A DNA stretch of 64,000 nucleotides from the NCBI RefSeq assembly GCF_030272615.1, contig NC_081410.1, forward strand, positions 141,323,349 to 141,387,348, read 5' to 3'. The notes beneath the pieces were generated by a model. That model was given only the letters and a program-made list of their open reading frames with translations, ran no database searches and was not told the origin of the DNA. The translations under genes were made by a program, and so were the position numbers. Of the stretch, positions 11,876-23,270 are shown one piece after another. This DNA is from Cryptomeria japonica. Lineage: Eukaryota > Streptophyta > Pinopsida > Cupressales > Cupressaceae. Within the stretch, counting starts at the first letter, position 1. Every line of letters begins with the position of its first letter.

Positions 11876-12454
11876 AAACTTGGTCTACGGAAAGAAGAAT
11901 GAGAACATAGGAAGTGAGCCTGAAGTATCAGAATTTAGTGCAGGCACCCCTTCCTCTGGAAATTAAGTTTATAGCTTTGGGTCAGGGGGAGTTTTGATCT
12001 GAAAGAAAAAAATTCTAGCCTCTCTATCTAAATAGATCATGTCACTAATTTGGCATGATAGTTCCCGAGTGGTATCTAGTAATCAGAGGAATCATAATGA
12101 CATCATCAACAAGACAGTTCTTGGCAGCAAAACCCCAACGAAGCATCTTTAGTAAGATAAGTATCAATTCTTCAGTTCATTTCTTTCATATCAGTTACAT
12201 TTTACTGAGATCATTGTGAATAGTAGAGCAGCAATAAAGTGATCAGTAGGAGAAATCATGGAAGGAAAGATGATTGTCGGAGAATCTAGCAGCGAAGAAT
12301 TTCAGATTGTGGACAAAGTACTCTTGGATAAGTTTAGCTTGGAGAAGATCAAAGTTGTTGAAGTAGTTTTGAAGGATAATGAATTGTAGAGGGTCAAAGA
12401 ATTAGAAGGTAGAGGTCTGAATTTGTGGACTAAATTCCCTTGGTTCATACTTTG
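11876..12454 (+). other. Copia internal sequence without recognisable domain
   Basis: This lies between the Gag knuckles and the RT/RNase H tail. It has short K/E/V-rich open pieces (for example 12258-12390) but no protease, integrase or RT motif. Most of pol is deleted. Confidence 0.4.
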
Positions 12455-13130
12455 TATAGATATATGGCTGGTGGATTATTGAACTTAACTCAAACTAGAC
12501 CAGATATTATGCATGTTGTTTGTCTTTGTGCTAGATATCAATCAAATCCTAAAGAGACTCATGTTACTGTTGTTAAGAGGATTTTCTGATACTTGAAGGG
12601 GAGTGTTGACTATGGTTTGTGGTATTTGAAGAATCATGATTTTCTACTATGTGCCTATATTGAAGTTGATTGGGTTGGTTATGTTGATGATCGGAAGAGC
12701 ACTATCGGTGGAGCATTCTTTTTGGGAAAGAAGTTGATTTCATGGTCCAGTAAGAAACAAGATGTTGTATCTCTATCTACTGTTGAAGCTGAATATATTG
12801 TTATTGCTCGTAACTATACTCAAGTAGTTTTGATGAAGTAGATGTTGAAAGATATTAGAGTTAATTATGATGAGCCTACTGTTATATATTGTGACAATTC
12901 AAGTGCTATCAATAGTTAAAATAAAATGGTGTTGCATTCTAAAACAAAGCATGTGTCTATAAATTATCATTTCTTGAGGGAGAAAGTCAATGATGAGGAA
13001 GTCGGATTGGAATATGTATCTACAAAGGATCAGATTGTAGATATTTTCACTAAGACTTTGCCTATAGATACATTTTTTATTTGAGAGACAAGTAAGGGGT
13101 CTTTGCCCCTCCTCTTGAGAACTAGATGCA
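12455..13130 (+). pseudogene. Copia RT tail and RNase H, copy 1
   Basis: The reading frame shows the RT end (GGLLNLTQTRPDIMHVV, then YLKG) and RNase H with DVDWVG-type aspartate (here EVDWVGYVDDRKST), SWSSKKQDVVSLSTVEAEY, YCDNSSAINS, KTKHVSINYHFLREKV and DQIVDIFTKTLP. These are the classic Ty1/copia RNase H blocks. Inactivating changes include TGA before YLKG (CGA expected) and TAG before MLKDI (CAG expected). The end is followed by a PPT and LTR. A near-duplicate lies at 16905-17592. Confidence 0.9.
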
Positions 13131-13454
13131 TGGAGTTGCATCAATCTGGTGAATTTCAGAGCCTTATATTTTTGTCTAGGTTTGATGTGTTGATGTTGCT
13201 ACTCGGTCGAAGTAGTCAGTGGTTCAAATAATCAGTGAATTGAAATTATCCTAAGGGGGAGTGATTTTCCTTCTTAGAAGACTATTTTGAGGGAGAGAGA
13301 ATAATTTTGTATTATGTCTTTGGCATTGTTGTCAAAGGGGAGAGAGACATGTGAAAAACTTATTTATCTTTGGAGCTTTGTGTGCATGATCTTAGGGGAA
13401 GGTTGATGTTTCCTTTGCATTGGTTGTTTTTCACATTCATATGTTTCCATGAAT

Positions 13455-13469
13455 GCCAATGGGGGAGAT
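13455..13469 (+). other. Polypurine tract
   Basis: GCCAATGGGGGAGAT immediately before the LTR start TGTTGGATATT at 13470. The equivalent site for the second copy (GCCAAAGGCAGAGAT, ending 17936) has lost part of its G run. Confidence 0.8.
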
Positions 13470-14465
13470 TGTTGGATATTATTGTTGCTAGGATATGTTG
13501 TTGTCACTAATGTCAACATATTCCTATGATCTGGTGTTGTAGAGAGTTGATATGGCTAGTTTATCTATTTTGGATGTTGGAATACTTCATTCCTTATTGG
13601 TTTCAGTGATCCAAAAGTTTACTTGATCATATTATTTGATCTGATTTGTAGTTTAGTCTTTTTGTTCTATGGCTGGCAGAGTTTAGTGTTTGATCCGGTG
13701 AGCTCCGGTATGATCATATTTGTGGTAGCGGATTTGGGAGACTTTTTTGGATGTTCATGTGTATCTTCAGTTCAGATGGTTCATCATTTGGTGCAAAGAA
13801 AGCTATCTTTCTAATCGGAATTGCTACTGTTGAGTGTTCATGAGTTCAAGCGTGTTGATCGATGAAGATTTGAATAAGTAGTGTTGGTGCAACAATTTCG
13901 GTTGGTTCCAATGTTCTTGTTGGAATTTTCTGATTATGCCATATTTGTCTTAGTGGTCCGCATTGATCCTTGTGTACGTTCTTAGTGATTTTCTTGGTCT
14001 AGTGAAATTCTTCGTGTTATGCAGTATTCTTGGTGGTATAACAATTTGTGATTAATCTTGGCAAGATTTTCGATGGTGATGCGTGTTTGGAGATTTCATT
14101 TAGGTCCTTGCTATGTCATATATGTCATTATATTGGTCTGATGGTTGATTTATGTATCATGTGATGTAATTTTGTAATTGAAACTTGAGGGTTTGGCCGA
14201 CCTTGTAGTCAAGGTTGATGAATTGTATAAATAGGTGGTATAGTCATGTCATTTGGGTATCGATGTTGTGTTTGTATTATCAGAGAGTGGTGTATGTGTG
14301 CATAAGAGAATTTATCATTTGGTGTGGTGTATTGAGCAGAGATTGTTGTAGGGCAGACAAAAGTTCATAACCGGAACTGTCATCAGGCATTAGTAGATGT
14401 TATATTTGCAATTCATGTAATCCGGAGAAAATTGATTCACCCCCCCCTCTCAGTTTCCCTTCACG
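13470..14465 (+). repeat. Copia LTR, copy 1, 3' end truncated
   Basis: Begins TGTTGGATATTATTGTTGC after the PPT. It contains a TATA-like ATGAATTGTATAAATAGG (about 14217) and the C-tract/CTCTCAG near its end. It parallels 17937-18973 but the final GTTGCTAACA is absent; at about 14466 the sequence switches to the repeat block, with GGTTT shared at the join. Confidence 0.85.
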
Positions 14466-16904
14466 GTTTATTAGTTCTTCATTTTATTAAATGTGTGGTA
14501 CTAAAAGAAAGAGAAAGAAATGAAGAAAGAAGATTAAAAAGTGGCCAAGTTCTAAAGTTGAAAAGTCAACAAGTTTGTCAACCTTGAAAGTGTAAGATAG
14601 TTTGTAAAAGTTCTAAAAAATCCAACATGATAAGAAATAGGGAAAATATAATGAATTTTAAATTATAGAGAAAAACTCGTTGAAATTATTTTTAAATACT
14701 AGGTGTCAGATGTAATGGCATGATTTCCGTCCACCCACTTCCACCTACCCCTAGGATGATCTTGAAACATCATTAATGTATCTATAATCCTTACCAACCA
14801 CTAGATTGGACTGATGATGCCCAAAAATAATTCTTTATTCATATTGATAGATTTTCAAAGAAGGAAAAATGGTGCAAACTCCATACCATAACTATTACAA
14901 TCAAGTTTGATAATTTATACGCCATCCCCAAAGCATAATTCCAATAGATTTATTCAGTGATTTTATATTATTTGCACTCAATCCAATGAACCAGCATGCT
15001 TAGAAGTATGGTAGAGGTACAAATGATGTTCCTTCCATGTTTCTAAGTGATCAAATCAGATTTTGAAAGGACATTCTTCTACAAAACATTGACGAGAATG
15101 ATGGATAGTTCATGGGCACACTCTCTACAATGTACCTAGGCTTGATCATGAAATTTATTTTAGTTATATTGCTTTCCTCTAGGATATTAAGATCCCAGCA
15201 GTCCCCATTCAAGAGAGTTCTCATTTTCAATGGAAGATAGACAAAAAAGAAATTATTTATGTAACATTGTTTTTTGCTCTCTTTAAACTTGTAAAAACAT
15301 GCTCAATGTCTTACAACTAAATAAAAAAATTTCCAACTTCGCCATGTTGATAAGTTCACAAGTTCATGAACCTACCTATAGGTCAACTTGGTTTATTAGT
15401 TCTTCATTTTCTTAAACATGTGACACACTAAAAGAAATAGAAAGAAAGGAAGAAAGAAGACTAAAAAGTGGCCAAGTTCTAAAAGTTGAAAAGTCAACAA
15501 GTTTGTCAACCTTGAAAGTGTAAGATAGTTTGTCAAGGTTCAAAAAACTCCAACATGATAAGAAATAGGGAAAATATAATGAATTTCAAATTATAGAGCA
15601 AAACTTGTTGAAATTGTTTCTAAATACTAGGTGTCGGATGTAATGGCATGACTTTCATCCGCCCACTTTCACCTACCCCTGGGATGATCTTGAAGCATCA
15701 TTAATGTATCTATAATCCTTACCAACCACTAGAGTGGATTGATGATGCCCAAAAATAATTCCTTATGCAGATTGACAGATTTCAAAGAAGGAAAATGGTG
15801 CTAACTCCATACCATAACTATTACAATCGAGCTTGATAATTTATATGCCATCCCCAAAGAATAATTTCAATAGCTTTATTCCATGATTTTTTATTATTTG
15901 CACTCAATCCAATGAACCATCATGCTTAGAAGTATGGTAGACATACAAATGATGTTCCTTCCATGTTTCTAAGTGATCAAATCAAAATTTGAAGAGACAT
16001 TCTTCTACAAAACATTAACGAGAATGATGGATAGGTCATGGGAACATTCTCTACAATGTACCTAGGCTTGATTAACTTTTCGAGCCTTTGGTTTTCTAGT
16101 GAAGTTGAATGGTTCTAAATGAGCTCGCCAAGGAGAAAGTCTCGTCGACTGCAAGGTCCCAACATCATAAGGGTTGCTATGATGTGCCTTAGTAAAATTT
16201 GGTACATCAGATACTCCTCAATCCTTGTCTTTCATTCAAATAGGTTGTAGTTATATTGCTTTCCTTTGGGTTATTAAGAACCTAGCAATCCCCATTCAAA
16301 AGAGCTCCCATTTCCAATGGAAGATAGACAAAAGAGAAATTATTTATGTAACATTGTTTTTTTCTCTTTTTAAACGTGTAAAAAACATGCTCAATGTCTT
16401 ACAGCTAATAAAAAGTTATTTATTTTTACCTTTTATCACCATTATTGTATGTTGTGTACTCTTCCACTTAACAACATGGTTTGTGGATCCTTCTGCTTCC
16501 CTTGCTATGTCTATTAAGTGTTATTATCTTTGTGTATGATACAAGATGTTATTTTAATAATGATCAACCTTATTAATTATAACATTTGAAATTTATACAT
16601 TTTCAACAAGTGAGCATTGATTATAAGGATTACTTTATGATATAGTATACAAGAATTACAATTTTTATGGAGGATTTTATATCATCCACAAGATCATTTT
16701 TTCTACCTAATACAAGAGCACAAGCCTTAGGTTGAAACCTATTTGAATGAAAGACAAGGATTGAGGAGTATCTGATGTACCAAATTTTACTAAGGCACAT
16801 CATAGCAACCCTTATGATGTTGGGACCTTGCAGTCGACGAGACTTTCTCCTTGGCGAGCTCATTTAGAACCATTCAACTTCACTAGAAAACCAAAGGCTC
16901 AGAA
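14466..16904. repeat. Repeat block I: two tandem ~0.9 kb units
   Basis: Unit A (14466-15385) and unit B (15386 onward) both start TTTATTAGTTCTTCATTT and match each other at about 920 bp spacing. They also match the pair at 20096-23270. No recognisable protein or terminal structure is seen. Compared with block II, this copy lacks the segment equivalent to 22042-22888 and has gained a 176 bp inverted copy of its own end (16070-16245). At 16904 it switches into copia RT/RNase H. Unit B ends in a longer unique tail shared with 22889-23270. Confidence 0.8.
16070..16245. repeat. Inverted repeat arm 1
   Basis: This 176 bp segment is the near-perfect reverse complement of 16737-16912. It replaces the short ATGAAATTTATT-type sequence found at the same point in the sister copies. 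Confidence 0.85.
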
Positions 16905-16912
16905 AGTTAATC
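16737..16912. repeat. Inverted repeat arm 2
   Basis: Partner of 16070-16245 with a 491 bp spacer. The arm crosses the junction between the repeat block and the copia sequence (about 16904), so the inverted copy was made after that junction existed. Confidence 0.85.
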
Positions 16913-17592
16913 AGACCTTGTATAAGTATACGGTTGGTGGATTGTTGAATTTAAGTCAAACTAGACCAGATATTATGCATGTTGTTTGTCTTTGTGCTGG
17001 ATTTCAATCAGAGCCTAAAGAGACTCAAGTTATTGTTGTTAAGAGGATTTTTTGATACTTGAAGGGGACTGTTGACTATGGTTTGTGGTATCAGAAGAAT
17101 TATGATTTCCTACTATGTGCCTATACTGATGTTGATTGGGTTGGTTATGTTGATTACCAGAAGAGCACTATCGGTGGAGCATTCTTTTTGGGAAAGAAGT
17201 AGATTTCATGGTCCAGTAAGAAACAAGATGTTGTATCTCTATCTACTATTGAAGTTGAATATATTGTTGTTCCTAGTAACTATACTCAAGTAGTTTAGAT
17301 GAAGTAGATGTTTAAAGATATTAGAGTGATTTATGATCAGCCTAGTGTTATATATTGTGACAATTCAAGTGTTATCAATAGTTCAAAGAATATGGTGTTG
17401 CATTCTAAAACAAAGCATGTGTCTATAAAATATGATTTCTTGAGGGAGAAAGTCAGTGATGAGGAAGTCAGATTCGAATATGTATCTACAAATGATCAGA
17501 TTGCAGATATTTTCACTAAGACTTTGCCTGCAAATACATTTGTTTATTTGAGAGACAAGTTAGGGGTCTCTACCCCTCCTGTTGAGAACTAG
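16905..17592 (+). pseudogene. Copia RT tail and RNase H, copy 2
   Basis: Same blocks as copy 1: GGLLNLSQTRPDIMHVV, TDVDWVGYVDYQKST, SWSSKKQDVVSLST, YCDNSSVINSSKN, KTKHVSIKYDFLREKV and ADIFTKTLPANTF. The frame from 17308 to 17592 is open and ends with a normal stop after PPVEN. Upstream stops include TGA before YLKG, shared with copy 1, plus TAG changes at 17200, 17296 and 17305. The shared TGA suggests both copies descend from an already damaged element. Confidence 0.9.
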
Positions 17593-17936
17593 ATGCATGA
17601 AGTTGTATCAATCTGATGGATTTCAGAGCCGTATCTTTTTGTCTGGGTTGATGAGTTGATGTTGCTACTCGGTCGGAGTAGTCAGTGGTTCAGATGATCA
17701 GTGGATTGAATTTATCCTAAGGGGGAGTGATTTTCCTTCTTAGAAGACTATTTTGAGGGAGAGGGAATAATTTTGTATTTTGTCTTTGACATTGTTCTCA
17801 AAGGGGGAGAGAGTCATGTGAAAAATTGCTTTATCTTTGGAGCTTTGTTTTCATGATCTTAGAGGGAGGTTGTTGTTTCCTTTGCATTGGTGTTTTTTTA
17901 CATTCATATGTTGCCATGAATGCCAAAGGCAGAGAT

Positions 17937-18973
17937 TGTTGGATATTGTTGTTGCTAGGATATGTTGTTGTCATTGAGGTCAACATATTCCTATGATCTG
18001 GTGTTGCAGAGAGTTGTTTGGTGTTTCGGTGATTGCATTGAGTTGGTATGGTTGGTTTATCTATTTGGGATGTTGGAATAATTCATTTCTTATTGGTTTC
18101 AGTGATCCGTAAGTTTACTTTATCATATTATTTGATCTGATTTGTAGTCCAGTCTTTCTGTTCTATGGTTGGCAAAGTTTGGTGTTTGATTCGGTGAGCT
18201 CAGGTATGATCATATCCGTGGTAGCGGATTTGGGAGACTTTTTTGGATGTTCATGTGTATCTTTAGTTCAAATGAGTCGTGATTTGGTGCTTTTCAATCT
18301 ATCTTTCTATTCTGAATTGTTGTTGTTGAGTGTTCATGAGTTCTAGAGTGTTGATTGATGAAGATTTGAATAAGCAGTGTTGGTGCATCTATTTAGGTTG
18401 GTTCTAATGTGCTTGTTGGCATTTCCTGATCATGTCAAATTTGTCTTGGTGGTCCGCATTGATCCTTGTGTGCGTTTTTGGTGATTTTGTCGGTCCAGTG
18501 AAATTCTTCATGTTATGTGGTATTCTTGCTGGTATAACGTGTTGTAGTTAATCTTGGCGAGATTTCCGATGGTGATGCGTGTTTGGAGATTTGGTTTAGG
18601 TCCATGCTATTTCACATATGTCATTATATTCGTCTGGTGGTTGATTTATGTATCGTGTGATGTAATTTTGTAATTGAGAGTTGAGGGTTTGGTCGACCTT
18701 GTAGTCAAGGTTGATGAATTATATAAATAGGTGGTATAGTCATCGCATTTGGGTGTCGATGTTGTGTCTGCATTATCAGAGAGTGGTGTATGTGTGCATA
18801 ATAGAATTTATCATTTGGTGTGGTGTATTGAGCAGAAATTGTTGCAAGGCAGATAAAAGTGCTTAACCAGAACTGTCATCAAGAATTAGCAGATGCTATA
18901 TTTGCAGTTCATGTAATCTGATGAAAATTGATTCACCCCGCCTCTCAGTTTCCCTTCTTGGTTGTTGCTAACA
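17937..18973 (+). repeat. Copia LTR, copy 2, complete
   Basis: 1,037 bp from TGTTGGATATTG to GTTGCTAACA. It includes the TATAAATAGG box (about 18721) and C-tract/CTCTCAG (about 18935-18950). It pairs with 13470-14465 at a 4,467 bp offset, the same as the RNase H copies, so RNase H, PPT and LTR were duplicated as a unit or come from sister elements. Confidence 0.85.
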
Positions 18974-19524
18974 GAAAGAAGCAATGTATATGAGAGTTGT
19001 AGACAGCGAAGATAACCATTGTCATAGTAGTGCAGTAGTCCTTTACGGAACCTCTTGCAGAATAGTGGTGTAGAGATCTCTAACTGGATCTTCTGTAAAA
19101 TTTGAGATTTCTAATTTGAGCTTAAACTTGGAATTGATCTCATGCATTTGGAGATGCAAACTTTCTCAATTCAACCTTTTCAATTGTAGTTAACATTCCG
19201 ACAATTAGTCGTTTTCTTTTTGCATCTGTAGTGAGCAGTCCAGCAGTGAGCCATTTTTGTAATCTGGTAGTGAGCCAGTTGTTTGTAAACACAACTATAA
19301 CTAGTTATATTTTCCTGAGAGTCAACACTCTTCATGGTTTTTCCCATTTGGTTTTCCCATGTACAAATTATGGTGTTTATCTTGTGGTTGTGTTCTTCTA
19401 AACTTTTTTACTTTAGTTAAGTATGTTTTATATTTTCAGGACAGCTTCAATTGGTAAAAAGTTTATTGTTTTATATAAGTGGGAATACTTATTCACCCCC
19501 CTCTCAGTATTCCAGTGCTTTCAA
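18974..19524 (+). repeat. 3' fragment of another copia-type LTR
   Basis: Contains the TTTTCCCATTTGG..CCCATGTACAAAT segment seen also at 480-515 and ends with CACCCCCCTCTCAG and CTTTCAACA at 19524. The 5' part is absent; it abuts the LTR ending at 18973. Confidence 0.55.
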
Positions 19525-20095
19525 CATGACCAACAATTACAACAGTTCTTTTTGTTTTAAATAAGTGTTGTTTCACAGTCAACATTCTCATTAACAAAAT
19601 GTACAACACTAATTTTCCTATTTTCGTACACTTATTGTTTGCACATGTTACATTTTTATACTTAGATTTTCCTATCTTAGCTTGTTCAAAGGGATTTTAG
19701 CAACTCCATGTCAATGCACTAATAAGGTTACTAGATCCATGATTATCAAGCAATCATCCTACAGGGTTACCAAATTGTTGTAATTTAATGTCTTCTTCAT
19801 AAATCTAACATCCCTAACATTCCATTAAGTTTTTGTCAAAATTTCTTTGTTGTTCCTTATTAATTTGATTCCTCAATTTCTCGAAACCTTAATGAAGGAA
19901 GAAAAAAAAGCCACCAAGTTCAAGATTTCACAAATATTGTGAGTTCAACAAACTCTATGAATGTGCAACAAAGAAAGAATAAAAAGTAAAAGTTTCAAAG
20001 TTCATAAGTTCCTTGTAAACCCAACAAAGGAATAAAGAAAAGTTAAGGTTCATGAGTTCAAAAAATCTACAAATGTGCAAAAAAGGAAGAAGAAA
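19525..20095. other. Non-coding AT-rich sequence
   Basis: No gene, RNA or element end recognised. Short repeats of AAGTTCAAGAATTT-like text lead into repeat block II. Confidence 0.4.
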
Positions 20096-23000
20096 ATTTT
20101 CCAACTTCACCATGTTGATAAGTTCACAAGTTCATGAATCTACCTATAGGTCAACTTGGTTTATTAGTTCTTCATTTTGTTAAATGTGTGACACACTAAA
20201 AGAAAGAGAAAGAAAGGAAGAAAGAAGATTAAAAAGAGGCCAAGTTCTAAAAGTTGAAAAGTCAACAAGTTTGTCAACCTTGAAAGTGTAAGATAGTTTG
20301 TAAAAGTTCTAAAAACTCCAACATGATAAGAAATAGGGAAAATATAATGAATTTTAAATTATAGAGAAAAACTTGTTGAAATTATTATTAAATACTAGGT
20401 GTCAGCTACCCCTAGGATGATCTTGAAACATCATTAATGTATCTATAATCCTTACCAACCACTAGATTGGACTGATGATGCCCAAAAATAATTCTTTATC
20501 CATATTGATAGATTTTCAAAGAACAAAAAATGGTGCAAACTCCATACCATAACTATTACAATCAAGTTTGATAATTTATATGCCATCCCCAAAGCATAAT
20601 TCCAATAGATTTATTCAGTGATTTTATATTATTTGCACTCAATCCAATGAACCAGCATGCTTAGAAGTATGGTAGAGGTACAAATGATGTTCCTTCCATG
20701 TTTCTAAGTGATCAAATCATATTTTGAAGGGACATTCTTCTACAAAACATTGACGAGAATGATAGATAGTTCATGGGCACACTCTCTACAATGTACCTAG
20801 GCTTGATCATGAAATTTATTTTAGTTATATTGCTTTCCTCTAGGATATTAAGATCCCAGCAGTCCCCATTCAAGAGAGTTCTCATTTTCAATGGAAGATA
20901 GACAAAAGAGAAATTATTTATGTAACATTGTTTTTTGTTCTTTTTAAACTTGTAAAAACATGCTCAATGTCTTACAACTAAATAGAAAATTTTCCAACTT
21001 TGCCATGTTGATAAGTTCACAAGCTCATGAACCTACATATAGGTCAACTTAGTTTATTAGTTCTTCATTTTGTTAAACATGTGACACACTAAAAGAAATA
21101 GAAAGAAAAGAAGAAAGAAGATTAAAAAGTGGCCAAGTTCTAAAAGTTGAAAAGTCAACAAGTTTGTCAACCTTGAAAGTGTAAGATAGTTTGTCAAGGT
21201 TCAAAAAACTCCAACATGATAAGAAATAGGGAAAATATAATGAATTTCAAATTATAGAGCAAAACTTGTTGAAATTATTTCTAAATACTAGGTGTCGGAT
21301 GTAATGGCATGACTTTCATCCGCCGACTTTCACCTACCCCTAGGATTATCTTGAAACATCATTAATGTATCTATATTCCTTACCAACCACTAGATTGGAT
21401 TGATGATGCCCAAAAATAATTCCTTATGTAGATTGACAGATTTTCAAAGAAGGAAAATGGTGCGAACTCCATACCATAACTATTACAATCGAGCTTGGTA
21501 ATTTATATGCCATCCCCAAAGCATAATTTCAATAGATTTATTCCATGATTTTTAATTATTTGCACTCACTCCAATGAACCAGCATGTCTAGAAGTATGGT
21601 AGACGTACAAATGGTGTTCCTTCCATGTTTCTAAGTGATCAAATCAAATCTTGAAGGGACATTCTTCTACAAAACATTGACACGAATGATGGATAGGTCA
21701 TGGGCACATTCTCTACAATGTACCTAGGCTTGATCATGAAATTTATTGTAGTTATATTGCTTTCCTTTGGGATATTAAGAACCTAGCAATCCTCATTCAA
21801 GAGAGTTCTCATTTCCAATGGAAGATAGACAAAAGAGAAATTATTTATGTAACATTATTTTTTGCTCTTTTTAAACGTGTAAAAAACGTGCTCAATGTCT
21901 TACAGCTAATAAAAAGTTATTTATTTTTACCTTTTCTCACTATTCTTGTATGTTGTGTACTCTTCCACTTAACAACATGGTTTGTGGATCCTTCTGCTTC
22001 CCTTGCTATGTCAATTAAGTGTTATTACCTTCGTGTATGAACTATCTCTTTCTTCTTTTGGGATATGTATGTTGTGTATACTTACTTGTATGGGTTGTTT
22101 GTGTATTTCCAGTCCTTTAAGTTTATTACAAGGTCTATTGTAGGTATGATCCTCCCTCTCAGTTCTTCTCAAACCCCTTATCTTCATGCATGCTTGTAGG
22201 AGCTCATGAAAATAGATATTTATGTGAGTTGTTAGACATTCATGCGTTATGTGCTACTATGACCAAGGAGATGACTCGATTAAGTCTTGATGCATCATTA
22301 TCTTTCCCTTCCTATGTTTTCTTCTTGTTTTTCCATGTGAATCGCTAGAGTAAGAGTCTGCATTAGTTTTAGTTTATGCTGGTTTGGATCAATGCCTGCA
22401 CTTAGGATTAGAAAGGAACTACTTAGCAATGTCTTACACTTGAGATATCATTCTCATTGGGTCTCTGAAATATTGAACCAAGTTCAAGAGGGATGCATTC
22501 CATGTGACTACAAAACCATGATTGAAACACCAATTTGAGGTTGAAATAGGTGTTAACTAGGTAGGTGACATGGATTGGAGATCATTTCCACTAATGTCCA
22601 AATGAACCCAAAAAATTTAATATAAATTTGTGAAATTAGATTTATTTTTTTAAATAAAAAATTAACATAAATAGTAAAAAGTATCTTATTGAATTTGAGA
22701 CCTTTGTGGTTATTTGTGTTATTACATGGTGTATGGCATCTCCTTAGTGGTACAATGTGATTTATCACCTATGCTCTCTCTCACAAATATGTTATTGAAA
22801 ACAAATGTTCTTTTACCCTTTTCTATATATAATAGTGGGATTCATTTTTGGCATACTCTAAACCTTTTTTTATTATTATTGATTGTATGATACAAGATGT
22901 TGTTTTAATAATGATCTACCTTATTAATTATAACATTTGACATTTATACATTTTCAACAAATGAGCATTCATTATAAGGATTACTTTATGATATAGTATA

Positions 23001-23270
23001 CAAGAATTACAATTTTTTATGGATCTCTTTTTTATGGAGGATTTTATATCATTCACAAGATCATTTTTTCTACCTAATACTAGAGCACAAGCCTTAGGTT
23101 GAAACCTATTTGAATGAAAGACAAGGACTAAGGAGTATTTGATCTACCAAATTTTCCTAAGGCACAATCATAGCAACCCTTATGATGTTGGGGCCTTGCA
23201 GTTGACAAGACTTTATCCTTGGTCGGCTCATTTAGAACCATTCAACTTCACTAGAAAACCAAGGTCTCAT
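20096..23270. repeat. Repeat block II: two tandem ~0.9 kb units plus tail
   Basis: Unit C (20096-20988) and unit D (from 20989) each begin TTCCAACTT.GCCATGTTGATAAG. C lacks about 35 bp present in A, B and D (after GGTGTCAG, near 20405). D runs on through 22041, then 22042-22888, which block I lacks, then 22889-23270, which matches 16546-16904. Block II keeps the longer, presumably ancestral arrangement. The short open frame 22553-22768 has no recognisable features. Confidence 0.8.

Noticed and set aside
13623-13814. 63-codon hydrophobic frame that could be a small membrane protein
   Set aside because: It is inside the copia LTR, and the equivalent frame in the second LTR is not preserved.
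14466-23270. Blocks I and II as an LTR pair of one element
   Set aside because: No TG...CA ends, PBS, PPT or target duplication surround them, and each contains an internal tandem pair.
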